64,000 nt of DNA from CAWGJC01 sp965276665 (GTDB lineage Bacteria > Pseudomonadota > Alphaproteobacteria > Acetobacterales > Acetobacteraceae), in NCBI GenBank assembly GCA_965276665.1, contig OZ255620.1, positions 620,001 through 684,000 of the forward strand, given 5' to 3'. The position numbers and the translations under genes are program-made. The notes below the pieces were generated by a model, which ran no database searches, was not told where the DNA came from, and saw only the letters and a list, made by a program, of their open reading frames with translations. Shown in pieces: positions 44,344 through 53,685 of the stretch (position 1 is the first letter of the stretch; the number at the start of each line of letters is the position of its first letter).

Positions 44344-45506
44344 GGCGCCGCGTCCGGCTGCACCGTCTGGCCCGGTACGGCATGCTGCATCCCACCGACG
44401 ATGACACGGTCGGTCGCCGTCAGTCCGCTGGCGATCTCGCGCAGATCGCCGAGCCGCTCGCCGCGAACCACCCGCTTCCGCCGCACAACGTTGTCGGTGT
44501 CCACGACGAGCAGCGTGTCGCCGCCCTGATCGGTGCCGAGCGCTGCGTCCGGCACCAGCAGCGCCCTCACGCCGCGCTCCTGCGCCAGGCGGATGCGCAC
44601 GAAATTGCCCGGCAGCAGCACGTGATCCTTGTTCTCGAACACCGCCCGGACCGCCAGCGTGCCGGTTCCCGTGTCGATGCCCGGATTGGCGTAATCGAGA
44701 TGCCCGGCATGCGGCGTGCCGCTCTCCGTCTGCAACCCGGCCTCGACGGGAATGGTGCCGAGCCCGGCAATCGACACGCCGCGCTGCGCGAGCCGCGCGC
44801 GGATGCGCTCGGCATCCTGCTCGCTGACCGTGAAGTTGACGTAGATCGGGTCGAGCTGCACGACGCTCGCCAGCTTGGTGTTGACGTTCACCACATTGCC
44901 GACCGCGACCAGATGCGCGGTGACGATGCCGTCGAACGGCGCGGTGATCCGCGTATAGGCATAGTTGATCGCGGCCGCGCGCGCCGCCGCCTGCTTCTGC
45001 GCGACGGTCGCGCGGTCGCCGTCGCGATCCGCCTGCGCCTGGTCGAGCGTCGCCTGCGCCGAGACCTTGTCGCGCGCCAGCACGGCCTGCCGGTTGTACT
45101 GCGCGGTGGTGTAGACGAGATGCGCTTCCGCCGCCTGCTGCTCGGCCTGCGCCTGCTGCAACTGCGCAAGATACGGTTCGGGCTCGATGGTGAAGAGCGT
45201 GGCGCCGCGTGTCACCGCCTGACCGTCGGTGTAGGATTGCTCCTGTAGGAAGCCTTGCACGCGCGCGGTCAGATCGACCGTGTTGACCGCCGCGGCGACG
45301 CCGGTGGTGTCGAGGTAATGGTCGATCACCCGCTGGATCGGCTGGGCGACCACCACGTTCGGCGGCGGCGCGGCCTCGGCCTGAGTTTCGCGCCGGCACC
45401 ACACCAGGGCGAGCACAACACAGAAGAACGCCGCGAACCACACCGGCCGCAGCGAAGTCCCGGGCCTTCCGGATGGACCCGCTCCCTCCATGTCGTCGAT
45501 CGGCAT
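44340..45506 (-). CDS. RND efflux periplasmic adaptor (membrane fusion protein, AcrA-like)
   Basis: A 388-residue adaptor. An N-terminal membrane anchor (PVWFAAFFCVVLALVWC) is followed by a barrel/lipoyl region (TARVQGFLQEQSYTDGQAV), an alpha-hairpin rich in Gln and Ala (residues about 95-165), the second lipoyl half (RITAPFDGIVTAHLVAVGN) and a C-terminal barrel. The ATG at 45506 was chosen; an ATG at 45491 and a TTG at 45542 are alternatives. It links the RND permease to an outer-membrane channel. A divergent winged-helix regulator lies 88 bases away. Confidence 0.88.
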   Translation of the reverse strand: MPIDDMEGAGPSGRPGTSLRPVWFAAFFCVVLALVWCRRETQAEAAPPPNVVVAQPIQRVIDHYLDTTGVAAAVNTVDLTARVQGFLQEQSYTDGQAVTRGATLFTIEPEPYLAQLQQAQAEQQAAEAHLVYTTAQYNRQAVLARDKVSAQATLDQAQADRDGDRATVAQKQAAARAAAINYAYTRITAPFDGIVTAHLVAVGNVVNVNTKLASVVQLDPIYVNFTVSEQDAERIRARLAQRGVSIAGLGTIPVEAGLQTESGTPHAGHLDYANPGIDTGTGTLAVRAVFENKDHVLLPGNFVRIRLAQERGVRALLVPDAALGTDQGGDTLLVVDTDNVVRRKRVVRGERLGDLREIASGLTATDRVIVGGMQHAVPGQTVQPDAAP

Positions 45507-45594
45507 CGTCGCTCTTGTGTTGCGCGGCCAGAATGTTATCAACTGGCACTTATTGGGTGGATCTTCTTGTCGATCACCACGAAGGGATCAGGAT
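45507..45594. promoter_or_regulatory. Divergent promoter region between efflux operon and its likely regulator
   Basis: This 88-base spacer separates the adaptor ATG (minus) from the regulator GTG (plus). It is more AT-rich than its surroundings near GTTATCAACT (45535-45544). AAGGGA at 45582-45587 is a good ribosome-binding site for the GTG at 45595. Exact promoter boxes could not be fixed. Confidence 0.35.
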
Positions 45595-46539
45595 GTGGCC
45601 GATCCCCTGCCGCGACCCCGCAGGCCGGCGCGAACGACCGCGCGGAGCATTCCGGATGCCCCATCGCCGCTGCGCGCGCTGCGGGCCGATCCGCGCTTTG
45701 AATCCCGCTTCGACGAGACGATCGGCCTGCTCGTCCTGCTGTATCGGCAGCAAAGCTGGCTGAACCGCATCTTCAACGATCGCGGACGCGCGCTCGGCGG
45801 CATCATCGCGCTCTATTTGCACCACGTGACGCTGACGGCGGCCGGCGCGCCCGGCCTCACGATCACTCGTTTCCAGACGCTCTGCACCACCGCCGGCATC
45901 TGCAGCCCGGGTCGCGCCGCGGCCCTGCTCTCGCTGATGCGGCTGATGCGACTCGTCGAGCCGGGCCGCGCGGCCGCCGACCGGCGGGTGCGCAGCCTGG
46001 TGCCCACCGAGAAGCTGGTCCGTCTGCAATGGCAGCGCTGGGATTGCCTCAATCCCGGCATTGGCCTGCTGCTCAACGAGTCCGAGATGGCGGCGCTCCG
46101 GCGCTTGCGGGGCACGCCGGCGCTCATGGCCGCGCTGCTTCGCCGGATGGGAGAAAAATTCCTGGGAGGCTTCCGCATCCTCGACCACACGCCGGAACTC
46201 GCGGCGATCGCCGAGCGGAATGGCGGCCTGCTCCTGATGTGCGTGCTCTGCATCGGCCTGCCGGCCCCGCGCGCTGATATCCAGGACAGCACGATCGCGA
46301 TCTCGGTCTCCGCACTCGCCCGTCAGCTCGGCATCTCGCGCGCCCATCTGCGCAAGCTCCTGGGAACCGCCGCCGACGCCGGCCTGCTCCGCGCCGCCGC
46401 GAATGACGAGATCGTGGTGACGCGGCGACTGCAGCATGCCGCACGCGAGTTCTTCGCCGCGGTGTTCCTCCTGCACGCCGAGGTGGCGGCGGTCGCGCTG
46501 GCCGATCTCGGCGCGTCGCACGCCCGGCATTTCGGATGA
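45595..46539 (+). CDS. Winged-helix (MarR-like) transcriptional regulator, probably of the efflux operon
   Basis: A 314-residue protein that looks like two helix-turn-helix units. The first is near residues 95-150 (TITRFQTLCTTAGICS, RAAALLSLMRLMRLV). The second is near 240-285 (ISVSALARQLGISRAHLRKL, then AADAGLLRAAANDEIVV), a classic recognition helix followed by a wing. It has no close named relative that I can recall. The GTG at 45595 has AAGGGA upstream. Divergent placement from the RND genes suggests local control, which is inference. The N-terminal 20 residues are Pro/Arg-rich. Confidence 0.6.
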   Translation: MADPLPRPRRPARTTARSIPDAPSPLRALRADPRFESRFDETIGLLVLLYRQQSWLNRIFNDRGRALGGIIALYLHHVTLTAAGAPGLTITRFQTLCTTAGICSPGRAAALLSLMRLMRLVEPGRAAADRRVRSLVPTEKLVRLQWQRWDCLNPGIGLLLNESEMAALRRLRGTPALMAALLRRMGEKFLGGFRILDHTPELAAIAERNGGLLLMCVLCIGLPAPRADIQDSTIAISVSALARQLGISRAHLRKLLGTAADAGLLRAAANDEIVVTRRLQHAAREFFAAVFLLHAEVAAVALADLGASHARHFG

Positions 46540-46688
46540 GAGCCGCGCCGGCGGTGTCAGGCGAGCATGTCGCGCACAAGCGGGATCGCCCCGGCATGCG
46601 GCACATTCGGCCCCTCTCTTGCGCCGGCGCATCGGTAACCCCCGCGCGGTTCGCTCGTTAAGCCCCTGTCCCCATCGAGGAGATTGGC

Positions 46689-46865
46689 ATGAGCGCATCC
46701 GACGATCCCGCCAGTCCGGCTCCGGAAAAACCGGCGGAAGAGACGTTCGAGGAGCGGGCGCACCGCTTCGAGCGGCAGAAGGTGCGCCCCGAGTCAGAGA
46801 ACCGCAAATCGGACGGCGGCCCCGGCGCGCAGGTCACCCCGGACGTCGAACCGTCCGGCAGCTGA
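46689..46865 (+). CDS. Small charged hypothetical protein (58 residues)
   Basis: ATG at 46689 to TGA at 46865 encodes 58 residues rich in Glu, Pro, Lys, Arg and Ser (SASDDPASPAPEKPAEETFE, then RAHRFERQKVRPESENRKSD). The composition suggests a disordered cytoplasmic protein. GAGGAGA lies about six bases upstream, a strong ribosome-binding site, which argues that it is real. There are no hydrophobic segments or Cys. The role is unknown. It stands alone between the regulator and an ABC operon. Confidence 0.5.
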   Translation: MSASDDPASPAPEKPAEETFEERAHRFERQKVRPESENRKSDGGPGAQVTPDVEPSGS

Positions 46866-46968
46866 TCCCTCGGAGGCCGCGCACCCCCGGCCGGCGGCGC
46901 ATCGTTCCACTATTGACGGGTCCCGGGCGGTGGTGTGCTCTCGCGGCCGAGAGACGGGGGACCGGTCG

Positions 46969-48456
46969 ATGACCAGATTACTCGCCGTGGCCGGCGCCGC
47001 CGCGCTTGCGGCGGCCCAGGCGCTGGCAGCGGCGCCGGCGCTCGCGAAGGACACGCTGACGCTCGGCATGCAGCTCGAGCCCAATTCGCTCGACCCGACC
47101 GCCGGCGCGGCCTCCGCCATCCGCGAGGTGACCTACGCCAATCTCTACGAGGGGCTGACGCGCATCGATGCGAGCGGCGCGGTGGTGCCGGGCCTGGCCG
47201 CGAGCTGGACCATCTCGCCCGACGGCCTCACTTACACCTTCCACCTCCGGCAGGGCGTGAAGTTCCACGACGGCACCCCGTTCGATTGCAGCATCGTCCA
47301 GTTCTCCTACAACCGGGCGGTCGCCCCCGACAGCAAGAACGCGCAGAAAGGCCTGTTCGAGCCGATCGCCAGGACCGATTGCCCAGACCCGAGCACCGCA
47401 ATCGTCACGCTGAAGCACCCCGCGTCGAACTTCCTGTTCGACATGGGCTGGGGCGATGCGGTGATGCTCGCGCCGAAATCCGCGCCGACCGACGCCACCA
47501 ACCCGGTCGGCACCGGCCCGTTCCGCTTCAAGCAATGGGTGAAGGGCGACCGCGTCGAGCTGGTGCGCAACCCCGATTACTGGGGCACGAAGCCCGCGCT
47601 CGCGGCGGTGACGTTCCGCTTCATCTCCGACCCTTCGGCCGCGACCGCGGCGATGATGGCGGGCGATCTCGACGCCTATCCCGCCTTCCCCGCCCCCGAG
47701 GTGCTCGACCAGTTCAAGGCGGATTCCCGCTTCACCGTCCAGGTCGGCACCACCGAGGGCAAGGTGATCCTCGCGCTCAACAACGCGCAGAAACCGTTCG
47801 ACGACGTGCGCGTGCGCCGCGCGCTCGCCTATGCGATCGACCGCAAGACCTTCATCGACGGCGTGCTCTCGGGGTACGGCGTGCCGATCGGCTCGCATTA
47901 CGTGCCGCAAGATCCGGGCTATGTCGATCTCACCGGCGCCTATCCCTATGATCCGGCCAAGGCGAAACAGCTTCTCGCCGAGGCCGACGTGCAGCCCGGC
48001 ACCAGCTTCACCATCAGCCTGCCGCCGCCCGCCTATGCACGGCGCGGCGGCGAGGTGATCGCCGCCGAACTCGCGCAGATCGGCATCAACGCGAAACTCG
48101 TGCCGATCGAATGGGCGCAATGGCTCTCGCAGATCTTCGCCAATTCGCAATTCGACGCAACGATCATCGCGCATACCGAGGCACGCGACCTCGACATCTA
48201 TGCGCGCGACAAATACTATTTCAACTATCACGACGCCGGCTACAAATCGCTCTACCAGCAATACCTCGCAGCGACCGACCCGAAGGCGCAGCTCGACCTG
48301 GTGCAGCAATTGCAGCGCAAGCTTTCCACCGACGAACCGAACGTGTTCATCGCCGCGCTGCCCAAGCTCGGCGTGTGGAACGCCAAGCTGCACGGGCTCT
48401 GGGCCAATGCCCCGGTGCCGTCCAACGATGTCACCGGCGTGAGCTGGTCGGAGTAA
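46969..48456 (+). CDS. ABC transporter substrate-binding protein, peptide family (SBP_bac_5)
   Basis: A 495-residue binding protein with a Sec signal (MTRLLAVAGAAALAAAQALAA). Family motifs are LEPNSLDPTAGAASAIREV, HLRQGVKFHDGTPFDCSIVQ, PVGTGPFRFKQWVKGDRV and RRALAYAIDRKTFIDGVL. The ATG at 46969 gives the clean signal. It heads a complete five-gene importer that is intact and independent of the 22093 system. The ligand is unknown. Dipeptide, glutathione or opine classes are all possible. Confidence 0.9.
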   Translation: MTRLLAVAGAAALAAAQALAAAPALAKDTLTLGMQLEPNSLDPTAGAASAIREVTYANLYEGLTRIDASGAVVPGLAASWTISPDGLTYTFHLRQGVKFHDGTPFDCSIVQFSYNRAVAPDSKNAQKGLFEPIARTDCPDPSTAIVTLKHPASNFLFDMGWGDAVMLAPKSAPTDATNPVGTGPFRFKQWVKGDRVELVRNPDYWGTKPALAAVTFRFISDPSAATAAMMAGDLDAYPAFPAPEVLDQFKADSRFTVQVGTTEGKVILALNNAQKPFDDVRVRRALAYAIDRKTFIDGVLSGYGVPIGSHYVPQDPGYVDLTGAYPYDPAKAKQLLAEADVQPGTSFTISLPPPAYARRGGEVIAAELAQIGINAKLVPIEWAQWLSQIFANSQFDATIIAHTEARDLDIYARDKYYFNYHDAGYKSLYQQYLAATDPKAQLDLVQQLQRKLSTDEPNVFIAALPKLGVWNAKLHGLWANAPVPSNDVTGVSWSE

Positions 48457-48478
48457 TAGTGCCTCAAAAGCGCGGCTT

Positions 48479-49432
48479 GTGACCGCCTATCTCGTCCGCC
48501 GCCTCGTCACGCTGCTGCTGACGCTGATCGCCGCCTCGCTCGTCGTGTTCCTGGTGCTCGACGTGCTGCCGGGCGATCCGGCGGCGATCATCCTCGGCGT
48601 GAACGCACGACCCGACACGCTGGCGGTGCTGCACCATCAGCTCGGGCTCGATCTGCCGGTGTGGCAGCGTTACCTTGGCTGGATCTCCGGACTGCTGCGC
48701 GGCGATCTAGGCACCAGCTACACTTATGGCGTGCCGGTCACCGAGCTCGTCGGCCAGCGCGTGCTGGTCAGCCTGCCCCTCGCGGTCATGGCCATCCTGC
48801 TCTCCACCGCGATCGCGATTCCCGCCGGCGTGCTCGCCGCCTCGCATCGCGGGCGCCCGGGCGATGTCGCGACGATGGGCGTGGCACAGATCGGCGTCGC
48901 GGTGCCGAATTTTTGGCTCGGCCTGCTGCTGATCCTGTTGTTCGCCGTGCATCTCGCCTGGGTGCCGGCGAGCGGGTTCGCCGGCTGGGATGCCGGCGCC
49001 TGGAAGGCGCTGCGCTCGCTGCTTCTGCCGGCGCTCGCGCTCGCCTTGCCGCAGGCGGCGATCCTCGCGCGGGTCACGCGCTCCTCCGTGCTCGAAACCC
49101 TGCACGAGGATTTCGTCCGCACCGCGCGGGCCAAAGGCCTGCCGCGCCGCGCCGCGCTCTGGCGCCACGCGGTGCCGAACGCGCTGATCCCGGTCGTCAC
49201 CATCATCGGACTGCAATTCTCCTTCCTGATGGCCGGCACGATCATCATCGAGAACGTGTTCACCCTCCCCGGGCTCGGACGGCTGATCTTCCAGGCGATC
49301 GCGCAGCGCGACCTGGTGGTGGTGCAGGATCTCGTGGTGCTGCTCGCTGGCAGCGTGATCGTGGTGAACTTCCTGGTCGATCTCGCCTATGCGGCGATCG
49401 ACCCGCGCCTGTTGCGGTCGGCTCTCGGATGA
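48479..49432 (+). CDS. Oligopeptide-type ABC transporter permease (DppB-like)
   Basis: A 317-residue permease: N-terminal helix (RRLVTLLLTLIAASLVVFLV), LDVLPGDPAAIILG, EAA-like FVRTARAKGLPRRAALWRHA and ENVFTLPGLGRLIFQAI. It starts with GTG at 48479, 22 bases after the binding protein, and ends overlapping the next start (ATGA). Length and motif order are normal for the family. Confidence 0.9.
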   Translation: MTAYLVRRLVTLLLTLIAASLVVFLVLDVLPGDPAAIILGVNARPDTLAVLHHQLGLDLPVWQRYLGWISGLLRGDLGTSYTYGVPVTELVGQRVLVSLPLAVMAILLSTAIAIPAGVLAASHRGRPGDVATMGVAQIGVAVPNFWLGLLLILLFAVHLAWVPASGFAGWDAGAWKALRSLLLPALALALPQAAILARVTRSSVLETLHEDFVRTARAKGLPRRAALWRHAVPNALIPVVTIIGLQFSFLMAGTIIIENVFTLPGLGRLIFQAIAQRDLVVVQDLVVLLAGSVIVVNFLVDLAYAAIDPRLLRSALG

Positions 49433-50244
49433 GGGGACGCACCGGTCTGCTGATCGGCGCGGCACTGACCGCCGCACTCGTGCTGATGGCGCTGATATCG
49501 TTGGTCTGGACACCGTATTCGCCGACCGCGATGGATATCCTGCACAAGCTCGGCCGCCCCTCCGCGGCGCATCCGTTCGGCACGGATTCCTTCGGCCGGG
49601 ACGTGCTCTCGATGGTGATGGCGGGCGCGCGGAACTCGCTCGCCGTCGCGCTGATCGCAGTCGCGGTCGGCGCCGGGCTCGGCGTGCCGCTCGGCGCGCT
49701 GGCGGCGGCGCGCGGCGGCATGGTCGACGAGCTGGTGATGCGCGCGACCGACCTCGCCTTCGCCTTCCCCGCTTTGCTCACCGCGGTGATGATCGCGGCG
49801 CTTGCGGGCCCGGGTGCCGCGAACGCCATGCTGGCGATCGGCATCTTCAACGTGCCGGTGTTCGCGCGCGTCACCCGCGGTGCGGCGCTCGGCATCTGGA
49901 AGCGCGATTTCGTGCTCGCCGCGCGCACCGCGGGCAAGGGCGACATCGCGATCAGCCTGGAGCACGTGCTGCCGAACATCGCCTCGGTGCTGATCGTGCA
50001 GGCGACGATCCAGTTCGCGCTCGGCATCGTCGCCGAGGCCGGGCTTTCCTATGTCGGGCTCGGCACGCAGCCACCCTTCCCGAGCTGGGGCCGCATGCTG
50101 AACGACGCGCAGACCTACATCTATCGCGCGCCGCTGCTCGCGGTGTTTCCCGGCCTCGCGATCACGCTCGCCGTGCTCGGGTTGAACCTGCTCGGCGACG
50201 GGTTGCGCGACTGGCTCGATCCGCGCCTGCGGCGGGAACGTTGA
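49429..50244 (+). CDS. Oligopeptide-type ABC transporter permease (DppC-like)
   Basis: A 271-residue permease, slightly short because the N-terminal cytoplasmic part is brief. The first helix is TGLLIGAALTAALVLMALIS. Conserved segments are AAHPFGTDSFGRDVLSMV, the EAA loop AARTAGKGDIAISLEHVLP and LGLNLLGDGLRDWLDPRL. Its ATG overlaps the previous stop, and its stop TGA shares a base with the next ATG (TGATG). Confidence 0.9.
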   Translation: MRGRTGLLIGAALTAALVLMALISLVWTPYSPTAMDILHKLGRPSAAHPFGTDSFGRDVLSMVMAGARNSLAVALIAVAVGAGLGVPLGALAAARGGMVDELVMRATDLAFAFPALLTAVMIAALAGPGAANAMLAIGIFNVPVFARVTRGAALGIWKRDFVLAARTAGKGDIAISLEHVLPNIASVLIVQATIQFALGIVAEAGLSYVGLGTQPPFPSWGRMLNDAQTYIYRAPLLAVFPGLAITLAVLGLNLLGDGLRDWLDPRLRRER

Positions 50245-51205
50245 TGCTCGCACTCGATCGCTATTCGGTCGCGATCGCGCGCGTGCCGATCCTCTCCGAC
50301 ATCTCCTTCACCCTGGCGCGCGGGGAGACGATGGGTCTGGTCGGCGAATCCGGTTCCGGCAAGTCGATGACGGCGCTCGCGATCATGGGCCTGCTGCCGG
50401 AGCGCGCGCGGAACGAAGGCCGCATCGTCTTCGACGGCGCGGAGCTCGCGGGCGCGAACGAGGCGACGCTCTGCGCGCTGCGCGGACGGCGCATCGCCAT
50501 GGTGTTCCAGGAGCCGATGACCGCGCTCAATCCGCTCCGCACGATCGGCGCGCAGGTGGCGGAATCGCTCCGTCTGCATCTGCGCCTGCCGCGTCGGGCC
50601 ACCGATGCGCGTGCCGGCGAATTGCTCGCCCGCGTCGGCTTGCCGGCGCCGCGCTTCTCCCCGAAACTCTACCCGCACCAGCTCTCGGGCGGGCAGCGGC
50701 AGCGCGTGATGATCGCTATGGCGCTCGCCTGCGGCCCGGATCTGCTGATCGCCGACGAGCCGACCACCGCCCTCGACGTCACCATCCAGGCGCAGATCCT
50801 CGACCTGCTGGCCGAATTGGTCGCCGAGCAGGGCATGGCGCTGCTGCTGATCACGCATGATCTCGGCGTGGTGGGCGAAACCGCGGCGCGCGTGCTGGTG
50901 ATGTATGGCGGCCGCATCATGGAACAGGGGAGCACGGCGGAGGTGTTCCGCCGCCGTGCCCACCCTTACACGCGCGGCCTGTTCGCCGCCTCCCCGCATG
51001 CCCTCCCGCTGGACGCGATGCCCGGCACCCGCCTGCCCGCGATCCCCGGCCAGGTGCCGGATCCGCGAACCCGCCCGCTCGGCTGTCCCTTCGCCGATCG
51101 CTGCCCGCGCGTCACATCGGAATGCCGCGCCGCCCCGGTGCCGCTCCGCCCCTTCGCCTCCGGTCACGACATCGCCTGCCTGCGCCCCTACACGGACGGG
51201 GCCCG

Positions 51206-51209
<4 letters not shown>
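50244..51209 (+). CDS. Oligopeptide-type ABC transporter ATPase (DppD-like)
   Basis: A 321-residue ATPase: Walker A GESGSGKS (near residue 36), Q-loop FQEPMTALNPLRTIG, signature LSGGQRQRVMIAMAL, Walker B LLIADEPTTALD and a normal switch LITHDLGVV. The C-terminal extension contains the Cys-rich PLGCPFADRCPRVTSEC typical of oligopeptide ATPases. The ATG at 50244 overlaps the permease stop, and its own stop overlaps the next GTG. Confidence 0.9.
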
Positions 51210-52156
<947 letters not shown>

Positions 52157-52165
52157 GCTTAGGGA

Positions 52166-52194
52166 GAAGGCCAGGGGCAGCGCCCCTGGCCTTC
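52166..52194. terminator. Perfect 13-bp hairpin, likely bidirectional terminator between two convergent ABC operons
   Basis: GAAGGCCAGGGGC (52166-52178) and GCCCCTGGCCTTC (52182-52194) are exact complements with loop AGC. It lies between the DppF-like stop (52156) and the livF stop (52199). There is no U-run, only TT/CC-type flanks, so folding strength would have to do the work. The symmetrical position suits both operons. Confidence 0.7.
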
Positions 52195-52198
52195 CAAT

Positions 52199-52918
52199 CT
52201 ACGTTCCCCCAAGATAAGCCCGCACCACCGCATCGTCCTGCCGCAGCGTCGCCGCATCGCCCTCCACGAGGATGCTGCCGTTTTCCAGCACGTAGCCGTA
52301 ATCGGCGATGCGGAGTGCGAGGCGGGCGTTCTGTTCGACGAGCAGGATCGTCGTGCCGGCGTCGTGCAGGCGGGCGATGGTCGTCATCACCTCGCGCACC
52401 AGGCGCGGGGCGAGCCCCATCGAGGGTTCGTCGAGCAGCAGAAGTTTCGGGTCCGCCATCAGCGCGCGGCCGATTGCGAGCATCTGCTGCTCGCCGCCCG
52501 AGAGGTTGGCGGAATCACGATGTTCACGTTCCTTGAGCACGGAGAACAGCGTAAAGACATGCTCGAGCCGGCGGTTGCGTTCGGCGGTGTCGTCGAGGGT
52601 GAAGGCGCCGAGTTCGAGATTTTCACGGATGGTCATGCCCTTGAAGATGCGCCGCCCCTCGGGCACGTGGATCAGCCCCATCGCCGGCAGGCGGTGCGCC
52701 GGCATGCGCGTGATGTCCTGGTCGAGGAAGGCGATGCGCCCGGCGGCGCAGCGCACGAGGCCGGAGATCGCGCGGAGCGCCGTGCTCTTGCCCGCGCCGT
52801 TCGCGCCGAGCAGTGCGACGACCTGTCCTTGACGCACCGAGAGGCTGACGCCGCGCAGCGCCTGAACCGGCCCGTAGAACGCATCGACCTTGTCGAGCGC
52901 CAGGATGGTGCCACTCAT
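52199..52918 (-). CDS. livF: Branched-chain amino acid-type ABC transporter ATPase LivF
   Basis: A 239-residue ATPase with Walker A GANGAGKST (near residue 38), the LivF-typical IHVPEGRRIFKGMTIRENL, signature LSGGEQQMLAIGRAL, Walker B LLLLDEPSMGLAP and switch LLVEQNARLAL. Like most LivF proteins it has Glu rather than His at the last position. Its ATG overlaps the livG stop. The system imports hydrophobic amino acids or, in many soil bacteria, aromatic or other carboxylates. Confidence 0.92.
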   Translation of the reverse strand: MSGTILALDKVDAFYGPVQALRGVSLSVRQGQVVALLGANGAGKSTALRAISGLVRCAAGRIAFLDQDITRMPAHRLPAMGLIHVPEGRRIFKGMTIRENLELGAFTLDDTAERNRRLEHVFTLFSVLKEREHRDSANLSGGEQQMLAIGRALMADPKLLLLDEPSMGLAPRLVREVMTTIARLHDAGTTILLVEQNARLALRIADYGYVLENGSILVEGDAATLRQDDAVVRAYLGGT

Positions 52919-53685
52919 TCCTCGCGGCCCAGATAGGCCTCGATCACCAGCGGATCGGCCTGCACCGCCGCCGCGTCGCCCTCCGCGATCTTCTGCCCGT
53001 GATCGAGCACGGTGATCGTCTCCGAGACCCGCATCACCAGGCCCATATCGTGTTCGATCAGCAGCACGGTGATGCCGAGCTCGTCGCGCACGCGGCGGAT
53101 CAGCGCGATCAGTTGCGTCTTCTCGTCATGGTTGAGGCCGGCGGCGGGTTCGTCGAGCAGCAGCAGTTTCGGCGTTGTGGCCAGCGCGCGCGCCCATTCC
53201 ACACGCCGCTGGTCGCCGTAGGAGAGTGTCCCCGCGAGCCGGTTGCGCTGGCGGGCGATGCCGACGAAATTCAGCCAGTGGCGTGCGGCCTCGAGCGCCT
53301 CCGCCTCCTCGCGGCGCTGCGGCGCCCAGCCGATGATCGCGCCGAGCAGGCCGGAGCGCGTGCGGCAATGCAGGCCAGACATGACGTTGTCGAGCACGGT
53401 CATCTGCCGGAACAGGCGCAGATTCTGGAAGGTGCGCGCGAGGCCGAGCCGAGTGATGCGGTGCGGCCGCATCCCGGCGATCGAGCGGCCGCGAAACGCG
53501 ATGCCGCCGGCCGACGGGCGGTAGAACCCGGTCAGGCAATTGAACAGCGATGTCTTGCCCGCGCCGTTCGGCCCGATCAGGCTGGCGATGGAACCTTCCC
53601 GCACGCTGAAATCGACGCCGCGGAGCACCTGCAGGCCACCAAAGGCGAGCGTCAGCCCGCGCATCTCCAGCAGCGCCGTGCTCAT
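52915..53685 (-). CDS. livG: Branched-chain amino acid-type ABC transporter ATPase LivG
   Basis: A 256-residue ATPase with Walker A GPNGAGKTS, LivG-typical GLARTFQNLRLFRQMTVLDN, signature LSYGDQRRVEWARAL (the variant LSYGDQRR is normal for this family), Walker B LLLLDEPAAGLN and switch LLIEHDMGLV. It overlaps livM upstream and livF downstream by four bases each. It forms the motor with LivF. Confidence 0.92.
   Translation of the reverse strand: MSTALLEMRGLTLAFGGLQVLRGVDFSVREGSIASLIGPNGAGKTSLFNCLTGFYRPSAGGIAFRGRSIAGMRPHRITRLGLARTFQNLRLFRQMTVLDNVMSGLHCRTRSGLLGAIIGWAPQRREEAEALEAARHWLNFVGIARQRNRLAGTLSYGDQRRVEWARALATTPKLLLLDEPAAGLNHDEKTQLIALIRRVRDELGITVLLIEHDMGLVMRVSETITVLDHGQKIAEGDAAAVQADPLVIEAYLGREE

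Noticed and set aside
44344..45549. Upstream extension of the RND permease frame to 1457 codons
   Set aside because: The extra 400 codons overlap the adaptor gene in another frame and read as Arg/Gly shadow. The permease starts at the GTG at 44343.
46557..46763. Minus-strand 68-codon frame
   Set aside because: It overlaps the plus-strand 58-codon gene, which has the better ribosome-binding site, and it shows no family resemblance.
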